A stretch of DNA of 64,000 bases from JAHBVH01 sp034432375 (GTDB lineage: Bacteria; Chloroflexota; Anaerolineae; Caldilineales; Caldilineaceae): the NCBI GenBank assembly GCA_034432375.1, contig DAOUCA010000091.1, positions 1 through 64,000 of the forward strand, written 5' to 3'. Of the stretch, positions 42,445-50,273 are shown piece after piece. The position numbers were made by a program, and so were the translations under genes. The notes beneath the pieces are model-generated. The model was not told the DNA's origin. It searched no databases and saw only the letters and a list, made by a program, of their open reading frames with translations. Every line of letters begins with the position of its first letter. The stretch's first letter is position 1.

Positions 42445-43683
42445 ATGGAAATGACCATCAACGCAGGCGATACTGCCTGGGTTATGATCTCGATCGCGCT
42501 GGTGACTTTGATGACGCCAGCCCTGGGCTTTTTTTATGGAGGCATGGTCCGTCGTAAGAATATTTTATCGACGCTCAATCTTAGTTTTATCACCATGGGG
42601 CTCATCGGGTTACAGTGGGTGCTCTATGGCTATTCGCTGGCCTTTGGTGGTAGTCTTGGGGGGCTCCTGGGCAATCTCGACTACATCGGCTTTCGCAATG
42701 TAACGGGTCTGCCCAGCGCGATCTACGCCAGCAATCTACCCCATCTGGCCTTTGCCGGCTTTCAGATGACCTTTGCTGTCATCACGCCGGCGTTAATTAC
42801 CGGTGCATTTGTCGAGCGCGTGCGCTTCAAGGCCTTTATCATCTTTGCGCTGCTCTGGGCGACGCTGGTCTATGATCCGGTCGCCCATTGGGTGTGGGGT
42901 AACGGCGGTATTTTTGCCAACCTGGGCGCGCTGGACTTTGCCGGTGGTACTGTTGTGCATATCACCGCTGGCTTTTCGGCGTTGGCCTTTGCCATGGCCA
43001 TTCGTCCGCGGCGCGACTATGCCAACACAACGATTGAACCGCATAATATCCCCTACACGGTATTGGGGGCTGGCCTACTCTGGGTTGGTTGGTTTGGCTT
43101 TAATGGCGGCAGTGCACTGGCCGCCAATGGGATTGCGGTGACGGCGTTGGTTAACACCAATACGGCCGCTGCCGCCGCGGCTGTCACTTGGATGTTACTC
43201 TCTTGGAAAGATCATAAGCCGAGCGTTTTAGGGATTGCTGTGGGCGCGGTAGTGGGGCTGGTGGCGATTACGCCGGCGGCCGGCTTTGTCACCCCCTTGG
43301 CGGCGATTTTTATTGGGGCTACGGCTGTCCCGGTTAGCTACTACTGTATCCGTTTGGTTCACCGTAACAGACTTGATGAGTCGCTTGATGTCTGGGGTTG
43401 TCATGGTATGGCTGGGGCGTGGGGTGCTTTGGCAACTGGGCTCTTTGCCACGACCACGGTCAATCCGGCCGGGGCGGATGGGCTCTTCTATGGAAATCCG
43501 CTACAATTTGGGATTCAGCTCTTGACGGTGATTGTGGCTGCCTTCTATGCATTTGGTGTGACTTTTGTCATGGCCAAAGTGTTAGATGCACTTATTGGAC
43601 TTAGTGTTTCGGAAGAAGAAGAGCAGATAGGTTTAGATATGAGTGAACATGGTGAACGTGCCTATGCCTTAGAGTTTGACTAG
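42445..43683 (+). CDS. amt: Ammonium transporter Amt (first copy)
   Basis: 412 residues, eleven membrane helices, no cleaved signal. Typical features: ALGFFYGGMVRRKNILSTLN, DFAGGTVVHITAGFSALAFA with the first pore His, and DVWGCHGMAGAWGALATGLF with the second. The C-terminal tail EEEEQIGLDMSEHGERAYAL is the conserved regulatory tail that contacts PII proteins and neighbouring subunits. No glnK is beside it. It is followed by a palindromic repeat at 43731-43805 and not by a clear terminator. Confidence 0.96.
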   Translation: MEMTINAGDTAWVMISIALVTLMTPALGFFYGGMVRRKNILSTLNLSFITMGLIGLQWVLYGYSLAFGGSLGGLLGNLDYIGFRNVTGLPSAIYASNLPHLAFAGFQMTFAVITPALITGAFVERVRFKAFIIFALLWATLVYDPVAHWVWGNGGIFANLGALDFAGGTVVHITAGFSALAFAMAIRPRRDYANTTIEPHNIPYTVLGAGLLWVGWFGFNGGSALAANGIAVTALVNTNTAAAAAAVTWMLLSWKDHKPSVLGIAVGAVVGLVAITPAAGFVTPLAAIFIGATAVPVSYYCIRLVHRNRLDESLDVWGCHGMAGAWGALATGLFATTTVNPAGADGLFYGNPLQFGIQLLTVIVAAFYAFGVTFVMAKVLDALIGLSVSEEEEQIGLDMSEHGERAYALEFD

Positions 43684-43730
43684 GGTCTGTGGACATTTGC
43701 CAAAACGACCAATAAATTGGCCGACTAACA

Positions 43731-43805
43731 CCGAAAAGCCGCCTCAGCGGCTAGGTATGTAGCCGCTGAGGCGGCTTTTCGGGGTTAGCAGCGGGTTTCA
43801 ACCCT
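43731..43805. repeat. Palindromic repeat family F, copy 2
   Basis: CCGAAAAGCCGCCTCAGCGG… at 43731-43753 pairs perfectly (23 bp) with 43760-43782 across a 6-base loop and is followed by GCAGCGGGTTTCAACCCTGC. Copy 1 lies at 137-345. Located 48 bases after the amt stop, it could also stabilise that transcript. Confidence 0.8.
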
Positions 43806-44341
43806 GCAAAATTGAAATGTCAACAGAACCTAATATGGATATTATGCACGAAATGCTTTCTTTCCTCTCCGATAGAAAAGATGGCCGCGCCCGATGTGAC
43901 AAGGGTGAACTAGTGTTTGTTGTGCATTTTGTATATTGAGATTGAGCGCATCCATTTGTACTATAGGCACATGGGTTTGTGAAGAATGATACAAACATTC
44001 GTGCAGATCTTGTGCCTACTATTTTCTATCTAACCAATTGTTTCATCACATGTTTCAACTCTAGCCCAATCATTCTCGGCTAAAATAGCTCCTTTGCTTG
44101 TTTCCCCAGCTTGTATTGGAGTGGCTTGTTTAGCCGTCGTGGTATCCACCAGGGTGCGACAACTTTACAATAGATAGGCTGCTTTCACCACGAGTGACGC
44201 GGCGTAATGCCGCCGTCTCCTCGGTTGGTCGTGGGCAAGGTATCTATTGGCAAAACGTAACCCTACTCTAGGAAGATCAACTCCATAGAGACCACAATGC
44301 GCGGATCGCTAGTTGAGACACATCTGGAAGGAAGGATCAAC
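43806..44341 (+). other. Intergenic region upstream of the second amt gene
   Basis: No convincing gene or RNA. Rather AT-rich at first (43810-44100). The second amt start is fixed by GGAAGGATCAAC ahead of the ATG at 44342. No strong promoter can be singled out. Confidence 0.4.
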
Positions 44342-45652
44342 ATGTTCCGAAAAGTTATACGGGCGGTGCCGCTTGCCCTCGTTCTCAGCATTGTTGCCAT
44401 GCGTGCCTATGCACAGGATGGGGATATTAGTAATGCTGAGATCGCCTATGCAATTGACAACATGATGCTTTTCATTGCCGCTGTTTTGGTGCTCTTTATG
44501 CAGGCTGGCTTTGCGTTGGTCGAAGCGGGCTTCAATTCAGCCAAGAATGCAGTCAACATCATGTTCAAAAATTTCATTGACCTTTGCGCCGGTGTCTTTA
44601 TTTACTGGCTCATCGGCTATGGGATGATGTATGGTTCTGCGGTGATTCCAGGCTGGTTTGCTTGGGGTGGCTTTGGGATCAGTGCGGTCGGGCCAGAAGC
44701 AGGTGCCGGTGTGCTCAATCCACAGGTGGATTGGCTCTTTCAGGTCGCCTTTGCTGCAACCGCGGCGACCATTGTCTCTGGTGCCGTTGCCGGTCGTATC
44801 AAGATTTCGGCCTATGTGATTTATAGCTTTGTCATTACCGCACTCATCTATCCCATCAGTGGCTACTGGACTTGGGGTGGTGGCTGGTTGTCGCAAATGG
44901 GTTTCCATGACTTCGCTGGTTCACTGATTGTCCACTCGGTTGGTGGCTTTGCCGGTCTAGCCGGTGCGATTATGCTTGGGCCACGCATTGGTCGTTTTGG
45001 TGAAAAGGGCAGCGGTGCTTTCCCGCCCCACAACTTCACGTTGGCGACGCTTGGGGTCTTTATTTTGTGGATCGGTTGGTATGGCTTTAATCCAGGTAGT
45101 CAACTGGCTTTTGTCGGCTCAGCGAATACGGATGCCGTCATGTTAATCGCTGTTAACACGACACTCGCCGCAGGCGCGGGCGCACTGATTGCGATGGTCG
45201 TGGGTTGGTTTATGGTTGGCAAGCCGGATCTGGGCTTTGTGCTCAACGGCGCGTTGGGTGGCTTGGTCGGTATTACCGCCAATTGTGATGTTGTGACCAA
45301 TGCCGAAGCCATGATCATCGGTGGTGTTGCCGGTATATTGGTCATCGTTGCCACCTCGGCGCTGGATAAGGCCAAAATTGACGATCCCGTGGGCGCGTTC
45401 CCGGTACATGGGATTTGTGGGATGTGGGCTGGGATTGCTGCTGGCATCTTTGGTGGACAATCCTTGGTTACACAGATCATCGGTTCAGTGGCTATCCCCG
45501 CCTGGGCCTTTGTTATGGCGCTGATTCTCTTTGGAATCCTCAAGGCCTTTGGTATTCTGCGAGTCTCGCCGGAAGAAGAAATGGAAGGGTTGGATCTCTC
45601 CGAGCATGGTGTATCAGCTTATGGAGAACCAGCATACAGTGGGGCTGACTAA
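44342..45652 (+). CDS. amt: Ammonium transporter Amt (second copy, with signal peptide)
   Basis: 436 residues from the ATG at 44342. Unlike the first copy it begins with a cleavable signal peptide (VPLALVLSIVAMRAYAQ) as in many bacterial AmtB-like proteins, so it has a different N-terminus. Pore features: FVLMFMQ-like LVLFMQAGFALVEAGFNSAK, DFAGSLIVHSVGGFAGLAGA and AFPVHGICGMWAGIAAGIFG with the two pore His residues. The tail EEEMEGLDLSEHGVSAYGEP is conserved. The two copies are clearly diverged and not a recent duplication. Ends in a strong terminator at 45683-45724. Confidence 0.96.
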   Translation: MFRKVIRAVPLALVLSIVAMRAYAQDGDISNAEIAYAIDNMMLFIAAVLVLFMQAGFALVEAGFNSAKNAVNIMFKNFIDLCAGVFIYWLIGYGMMYGSAVIPGWFAWGGFGISAVGPEAGAGVLNPQVDWLFQVAFAATAATIVSGAVAGRIKISAYVIYSFVITALIYPISGYWTWGGGWLSQMGFHDFAGSLIVHSVGGFAGLAGAIMLGPRIGRFGEKGSGAFPPHNFTLATLGVFILWIGWYGFNPGSQLAFVGSANTDAVMLIAVNTTLAAGAGALIAMVVGWFMVGKPDLGFVLNGALGGLVGITANCDVVTNAEAMIIGGVAGILVIVATSALDKAKIDDPVGAFPVHGICGMWAGIAAGIFGGQSLVTQIIGSVAIPAWAFVMALILFGILKAFGILRVSPEEEMEGLDLSEHGVSAYGEPAYSGAD

Positions 45653-45682
45653 CAACCGTACCTCTTGCAATATGTTTTGAGT

Positions 45683-45724
45683 AAAACCGGCACGCTGGCA
45701 AGCACAGCGTGCCGGTTTTGTATT
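45683..45724 (+). terminator. Intrinsic terminator after the second amt
   Basis: AAAACCGGCACGCTG (45683-45697) pairs with CAGCGTGCCGGTTTT (45705-45719) around GCAAGCA, followed by GTATTT. A 15-bp perfect stem starting 31 bases after the amt stop. Confidence 0.85.
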
Positions 45725-45733
45725 TCCAGCTTT

Positions 45734-45915
45734 AGCGTAAAGGCGAGAAGGTAGCTATAGATCGGCAGAAAAAGATCCGTGATGGAATCAATTTTTCGTA
45801 GGGCCACGGTATACCGTAGCCCTACGAAAAATTGTCTGAACGTCTATAGAAAACGGAGGCTGAGCGGGTGCCCGCTCAGCCTCCGCTACGCTAAATTGAT
45901 TTTCTCGCTTTTACT
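45734..45915 (+). mobile_element. MITE-like element A, copy 2 (inverted relative to copy 1)
   Basis: Its reverse complement matches 19408-19630 across the ends (TTTCTCGCTTTTACT at 45901-45915 and AGCGTAAAGGCGAGAAGGTAGC at 45734) and the central hairpin TTTTTCGTAGGGCCACGG…CCCTACGAAAAA. Here the second palindrome is short and perfect (CGGAGGCTGAGCGGGTGCCC and complement at about 45854-45885), whereas copy 1 has an extended centre. No gene inside. Confidence 0.7.
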
Positions 45916-45916
45916 A

Positions 45917-46103
45917 GGGATCGATGGGTGTGTCCCATTTTGCGGGATTGCACAGAAGGACCGATTTGATCATCCGATGTAATCCCGCAAATGTGATACG
46001 CCCCCGGGATCGATGGGTGCGTCCCATTTTGCGGGATTACACAGAAGGACAAAATTGATCGTCCGGCGTAATCCCCCAAATGTGGTACGCACCCGGGATC
46101 GAT
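45917..46103 (+). mobile_element. Two tandem 80-bp MITEs (element D1 and D2) with 9-bp target repeats
   Basis: D1 (45926-46005) and D2 (46015-46094) are each 80 bp with inverted ends (GGGTGCGTCCCATTTTGCGG… at one end; …AATCCCCCAAATGTGGTACG then CACCC at the other). The 9-mer GGGATCGAT lies before D1 (45917-45925), between D1 and D2 (46006-46014) and after D2 (46095-46103), as expected for target duplications. D2 differs from the third copy at 49931-50010 at only two of 80 positions by eye; D1 is older. Immediately adjoins element A. Confidence 0.8.
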
Positions 46104-46178
46104 TGGCAGATTTACAAACTATCCAACCTGGTCTATAATGGCGGCATCAACTATTGTGCCAATACTAATCTCTAGCAC

Positions 46179-47096
46179 ATGTACTCAACTGTCGGTGGTT
46201 ATAACAACCGCACGGCGCCGCCCACGCTGCTTACAAAGCTGGGGGCGTATAAAATTGATGCTGTTTTGGGGCAAGGTGCGGTTGCCGTCGTTTATCGCGC
46301 CCAATCACCACAAGGGCGAACCGTAGCACTCAAAGTGCTCACCGATGCAGCCGCCAGCCAACGACGGGTGCGCGATCTCTTTCAAGCCGAATATCGGATT
46401 ACCTCCCGGCTTAACCACCCCGGTATTGTGCGCGCGATCGACGCCGGGGAGATCGATGGCCACCCCTTTATGGCGATGGAAGTTGTGGCGGGCAAAACTT
46501 TACAGGATTTTGTGCGCAAAGATAAGGGGCTTGGCGAGACTGCTTCGATCGATATTACCCGCCAACTGGCCAATGCGCTCGATTATATTCATCAGCAACT
46601 GATCGTCCATCGCGATATCAAGCCGACTAACATTTTTATTACCCAAAATGGGCGTGCCTTACTCTTTGACTTTGGTACTGCACTGGATCTACGCAATCCA
46701 CCTACTGCACCAGATACGGGGATCTATGGCACACCGGGGTTTCTCGCTCCAGAGCAGATCCAGCATGGCGATGAAGTCGATGGCCGCGCCGATCTCTACT
46801 CATTAGGAGTCGTCTTCTATCGTCTCGTTGCCGGTCGCCGCCCATTCTATGGCACACGCGATGATGTACTCGATGCCCATCTGCACACACCACCGCCGCC
46901 CCCCTCTGAATTTGCCTATGTATCGCCTGGCCTCGAAGCTGTGATCCTCAAACTTCTTGCCAAAGCGCCGGAAGCGCGCTACCAGACCGGCGGTGAACTG
47001 CTCACTGCCCTTGATCATGTTGAGTTAATCCCCGAGCCGGAAGGGGCCCCGCAGCGCCTGATGCGCTGGCTTTTCAACCGCCAACCCGGCGAGTAG
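46179..47096 (+). CDS. Serine/threonine protein kinase
   Basis: 305 residues, a Hanks-type kinase without membrane helix or sensor domain. Gly-rich loop LGQGAVAVVYRAQSPQGRTV, Lys in VALKVL, catalytic loop HRDIKPTNIFITQNGRALLF, DFGTALDL, activation segment end GTPGFLAPEQIQHGDEVDGR and GRADLYSLGVVFYRLVAGRR. All catalytic residues are present. The short C-terminal tail ends at RWLFNRQPGE. It is followed by three genes on the same strand with small gaps or overlaps (flippase-like, PHP, PrsW), but a promoter at 47143-47172 suggests the next three may have their own start. Confidence 0.93.
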   Translation: MYSTVGGYNNRTAPPTLLTKLGAYKIDAVLGQGAVAVVYRAQSPQGRTVALKVLTDAAASQRRVRDLFQAEYRITSRLNHPGIVRAIDAGEIDGHPFMAMEVVAGKTLQDFVRKDKGLGETASIDITRQLANALDYIHQQLIVHRDIKPTNIFITQNGRALLFDFGTALDLRNPPTAPDTGIYGTPGFLAPEQIQHGDEVDGRADLYSLGVVFYRLVAGRRPFYGTRDDVLDAHLHTPPPPPSEFAYVSPGLEAVILKLLAKAPEARYQTGGELLTALDHVELIPEPEGAPQRLMRWLFNRQPGE

Positions 47097-47142
47097 ACCT
47101 CGCGCCTACCGCTATTGACAACTGAGCTTGCCGACTCCCCAG

Positions 47143-47172
47143 TTTCGCAATTCCTCGCAATTCCGAGTATAA
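47143..47172 (+). promoter_or_regulatory. Promoter directly in front of the flippase-like gene
   Basis: A perfect TATAAT lies at 47167-47172, nine bases before the ATG at 47182. A weak -35 (TTTCGC, 47143-47148) is 18 bases upstream. Transcription would begin at about 47179-47181, so the message would be leaderless or nearly so; no ribosome site is visible. Confidence 0.55.
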
Positions 47173-47181
47173 TTCCCCGCT

Positions 47182-48213
47182 ATGAGCAATGATCTGCGAC
47201 GAAAAATTCTACTATCGGTTCTTTTTGCCCTATTGGTCTACATGGCCTTTGTTTTTTGGAGCGATTGGCGTGCCTTGCGAACGGCATTGCTGGCTTTCCC
47301 CTGGCTCTGGGTTCCCCTGGTCATTGGGTTAACGCTTGTTAACTACGTGGGGCGACTTTTAAAGTGGCACTGGTATCTGCGGCTGCTGAATATTCCGATC
47401 GCACGCGTTGACAGTGGTCGTATCTTTGGCGTGGGGATGTTGATGGTGATGACGCCAGGCAAAGCCGGCGAATTCCTTAAAAGCTATATGGTCAAAAATG
47501 TGACAGGTACGCCAATGGCCGTCACTGCGCCCGTCGTGATGGCCGAGCGTATGACCGATGGGGTGGCGATGTTGCTGCTAGCCAGTGTCGGTCTCTTTGC
47601 CTTTCCCGATCCCAAAGCGCGTTGGGTGGCGGCAATTGTCTTTGCCAACTTTTTGCTAACGGTGATTGTGATCCAAAGTCGACCCTTGGCCCTGCGGATT
47701 CTTGAATTTGGGAAACATTTGCCAATAGTTAGCCGCTTTGCGGATCATTTCTATAGCTTCTATGAAAGTAGCTATCTAATCTTTCGCCCACGCAATCTGC
47801 TGATCTCGCTGCTGATTGGTGTTGTCAGTTGGGTTGCTGAGGGGATCGCCTACTTTGTGGTGTTAGTGGGCTTTGGTGCCGAACCTTCGGGACCTACCCT
47901 CTTGATTGCGATCTTTATTTTTTGCATCAGCACTGTGATCGGTGCCGTCTTTGCCACTCCCGGTGGGTTGGGGGGCGTTGAAGGAAGTTTGATTGCGCTG
48001 AGTAGCAGTCTGCTCGTGATGGCGACACCGGTTGCCACCGCGGCGGCACTCCTCGTACGCTTTTGTACCTTGTGGCTAGGGGTCTCGATCGGTGTCGCTA
48101 GTTTTGCGCTTTGGCCGTCCCTGTTGGCCGGTTCCGAGACGGTCCACCGTAGTGCCGCTGCCATACCGATAACGCCATCTGGCGCGCCTATCTCGGAGCA
48201 TTTAGAGTCATGA
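47182..48213 (+). CDS. Lysylphosphatidylglycerol synthase-like membrane protein (flippase fold)
   Basis: 343 residues with about eight membrane helices. It matches the LPG_synthase_TM/UPF0104 (AglD-related) family: FPWLWVPLVIGLTLVNYVGR, LKWHWYLRLLNIPI, VMTPGKAGEFLKSYMVKNVT, VVMAERMTDGVAMLLLASVG and GAVFATPGGLGGVEGSLIAL. Members move lipid-linked molecules or modify lipid head groups. The stop overlaps the PHP gene by 4 bases (ATGA), so the two are translated together. No aminoacyltransferase domain, so it is the membrane part only. Confidence 0.88.
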   Translation: MSNDLRRKILLSVLFALLVYMAFVFWSDWRALRTALLAFPWLWVPLVIGLTLVNYVGRLLKWHWYLRLLNIPIARVDSGRIFGVGMLMVMTPGKAGEFLKSYMVKNVTGTPMAVTAPVVMAERMTDGVAMLLLASVGLFAFPDPKARWVAAIVFANFLLTVIVIQSRPLALRILEFGKHLPIVSRFADHFYSFYESSYLIFRPRNLLISLLIGVVSWVAEGIAYFVVLVGFGAEPSGPTLLIAIFIFCISTVIGAVFATPGGLGGVEGSLIALSSSLLVMATPVATAAALLVRFCTLWLGVSIGVASFALWPSLLAGSETVHRSAAAIPITPSGAPISEHLES

Positions 48214-48905
48214 GCCAATCAGCAATCTGGAAAGTTGACCTGCATACTCACACGATCTATAGCAAGGATTGTCTGACCAAGACAATGCTACTGTTAGAGC
48301 GCGCACAGGAGATCGGGCTGCACAAAGTAGCCGTCACTGAGCACAACCGCTTGGATGGGGCCTTGGCCGCCAAAGCATTGGCACCCGATCTGGTGATCGT
48401 TGGCGAAGAAATTAAGACGACCCACGGCGAAGTGATCGCCTACTACGTCCAAGAAGAGGTGCCGCGTGGCCTTTCCCCCGCAGAGACGGTGCGACGGTTG
48501 CGCGACCAAGGGGCGGTGATCAGTATCCCTCATCCGCTCGATTCCTTGCGCTCCTCGGCCATGCGTTTGCAGACGGTGCTCACAATTATTGACGACGTTG
48601 ATGCGCTGGAAGTGCTCAATGCGCGCTGTGTACGACCCATCGATAATGTCGCGGCCGCGACCTTGGCAGCAGAATGGGGCAAATTGGTGACCGCGGGCAG
48701 CGATGCCCATACCCTGCAAGAATTGGGGCAATGTTATTTGGAGATGCCTCCCTTTGCCGATAATGCAGAAAGCTTTCTGGCCGCGCTCGCCTCTGCCAAA
48801 GCGGCTGGCACTGTTAGCCCTTTTTGGCCCCACTTTGCCAGTGCCTACGCCCGTTGGCGCAAGCGCATTGTGCCTGTCTCCTTGCCGTCGGCTTTACCCC
48901 TATGA
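48210..48905 (+). CDS. PHP-domain metal-dependent phosphoesterase
   Basis: 231 residues. PHP residues are all visible: WKVDLHTHTIYSKDCLTK, VAVTEHNRLDGALAAKAL, VIVGEEIKTTHGEVIAYYV, AVISIPHPLD and LVTAGSDAHTLQELGQCYLE, which give the His/Asp/Glu cluster for three metals. It is a stand-alone PHP phosphoesterase like YciV/TrpH-type enzymes that act on nucleotides or phosphate esters; substrate unknown. Its ATG overlaps the upstream flippase-like stop (ATGA) and PrsW follows after 13 bases. Confidence 0.9.
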   Translation: MSQSAIWKVDLHTHTIYSKDCLTKTMLLLERAQEIGLHKVAVTEHNRLDGALAAKALAPDLVIVGEEIKTTHGEVIAYYVQEEVPRGLSPAETVRRLRDQGAVISIPHPLDSLRSSAMRLQTVLTIIDDVDALEVLNARCVRPIDNVAAATLAAEWGKLVTAGSDAHTLQELGQCYLEMPPFADNAESFLAALASAKAAGTVSPFWPHFASAYARWRKRIVPVSLPSALPL

Positions 48906-48918
48906 TTGGCGATAATTT

Positions 48919-49884
48919 ATGCTTGCACTGTCGATTAGTCTGGCTGCGGCCATCATTCCAACGATAGTCTATGTCCTGATCTTCTATTGGGCCGATCGCT
49001 ATGAGCGGGAACCAATCTGGTTGATAACGGTCGCCTTTTTGTGGGGGGCGGTCCCGGCAGTCATTGTCAGCGTGGTGGGGGAATTTGTGTTGGGTTGGCA
49101 GTGGATCGATGCGCCGGACAGTGTTGCAGGGGCGGTTGTCAGCGGGGCTGTGATAGCGCCAATCGTTGAAGAGATCGCCAAAGCAGTGGCGCTTTTTTTG
49201 ATCTTTCTGGTCATGCGTCAAGAATTTGATGGTGTGCTCGATGGCGTTGTCTATGGCGCACTGATTGGCCTCGGCTTTGCGATGACCGAAAATTTTTTCT
49301 ACTTTATCGGTGCCTATGATGAAGGTGGTTATGGACAGCTGACCATGGTCATCTTTTTACGGGCGGCGCTCTTTGGCATGAATCATGCTTTTTATACAGG
49401 GCTCACTGGGATTGGCCTGGGATTGGCCCGTACTACGCGTCGTCAAGAATCACGACTTTTATGGATCGGCTTTGGACTCGTTGCCGCGATTGTGACCCAT
49501 AGTTTGCACAACTTGGGGGCTAGCCTGGCGGAAGTAAATCTCATCGGCCTTGGCCTCAGCCTAATGGTGGCGGCGGCTGGTATTTTGTTGATGCTCGTTG
49601 CCATTTTACTCTCTTGGCGGCACGAGCGTTTCTGTTTGCGGTTGGAATTGGCCGAAGAGATTGGGATCCTGCTGAGCGCGGCTGACTATGAGGAAATCAC
49701 GCGGCGGTGGAACAATCCAATCCATAAGTGGGGGAGCGTTGCGCAAGCGCGTGCACGACGGATGCACGATTTGGTGGAACTGGCGCTTAAAAAGAATCGT
49801 TTGCGTAATGGTGCCGGCGGCGAAGGGCCAGCGTTGGTGCAAGAAATTACACGGCTACGAGTTGCATTGGCAGAGGAAGGGTAA
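48919..49884 (+). CDS. PrsW family intramembrane metalloprotease
   Basis: 321 residues, eight or so helices. Motifs of the PrsW/CAAX-type membrane proteases: VIAPIVEEIAKAVALFLIFL (EExxK), GLGFAMTENFFYFIGAYDEG, FGMNHAFYTGLTGIGLGLA and VTHSLHNLGASL with the metal-binding His residues. PrsW proteins cut anti-sigma factors in the membrane in other bacteria; the target here is not known and no sigma/anti-sigma pair is in the window. Last gene of the kinase-flippase-PHP-PrsW cluster. The soluble tail (residues 235-321) is charged and helical. Confidence 0.9.
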   Translation: MLALSISLAAAIIPTIVYVLIFYWADRYEREPIWLITVAFLWGAVPAVIVSVVGEFVLGWQWIDAPDSVAGAVVSGAVIAPIVEEIAKAVALFLIFLVMRQEFDGVLDGVVYGALIGLGFAMTENFFYFIGAYDEGGYGQLTMVIFLRAALFGMNHAFYTGLTGIGLGLARTTRRQESRLLWIGFGLVAAIVTHSLHNLGASLAEVNLIGLGLSLMVAAAGILLMLVAILLSWRHERFCLRLELAEEIGILLSAADYEEITRRWNNPIHKWGSVAQARARRMHDLVELALKKNRLRNGAGGEGPALVQEITRLRVALAEEG

Positions 49885-49921
49885 AAAAGGTGACTGTTCA
49901 AGTTCCCGAGGGCTGAGCTTA

Positions 49922-50019
49922 TCGAAGTTTGGGTGCGTACCACATTTGGGGGATTACGCCGGACGATCACTTTTGTCCTTCTGTGTAATCCCCCAAAATG
50001 GGACGCACCCTCGAAGTTT
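49922..50019 (-). mobile_element. 80-bp MITE D3 with exact 9-bp target duplication
   Basis: The element at 49931-50010 is the reverse complement of D2 (46015-46094) with two differences. TCGAAGTTT occurs directly before (49922-49930) and after (50011-50019). Removing the element and one copy restores a GGCTGAGCTTATCGAAG… …CTTCGATAGGCTCAGG palindrome, so it inserted into an older repeat. It lies 46 bases after prsW. Confidence 0.85.
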
Positions 50020-50086
50020 GCCTTTACCTTCGATAGGCTCAGGCTACGGCTAAACAGGCTACGGTTGAAGAGTCATAGAAATACAA

Positions 50087-50125
50087 AAGGCCCGGTGCAA
50101 TGGGGCGTATCACACCGGGCCTTCT
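50087..50125 (+). terminator. Hairpin, possible terminator
   Basis: AAGGCCCGGTG (50087-50097) pairs with CACCGGGCCTT (50113-50123) over a 15-base loop. There is only a short T tract afterwards, so termination may be partial. No gene is seen between here and 50273. Confidence 0.55.
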
Positions 50126-50273
50126 GCTGAGCACTAGTGAGGAGGGGTTCCGCTAGCGCTCGAACAACAGCGCATCAATAGTATAGCGCTCGAAAATGAA
50201 TGGTGGATTAAGCGCCTGTGAGTGTTGAATCAGGAAAACGATTTTGCGAAATTTATTCTTTTGTTTTGATACA

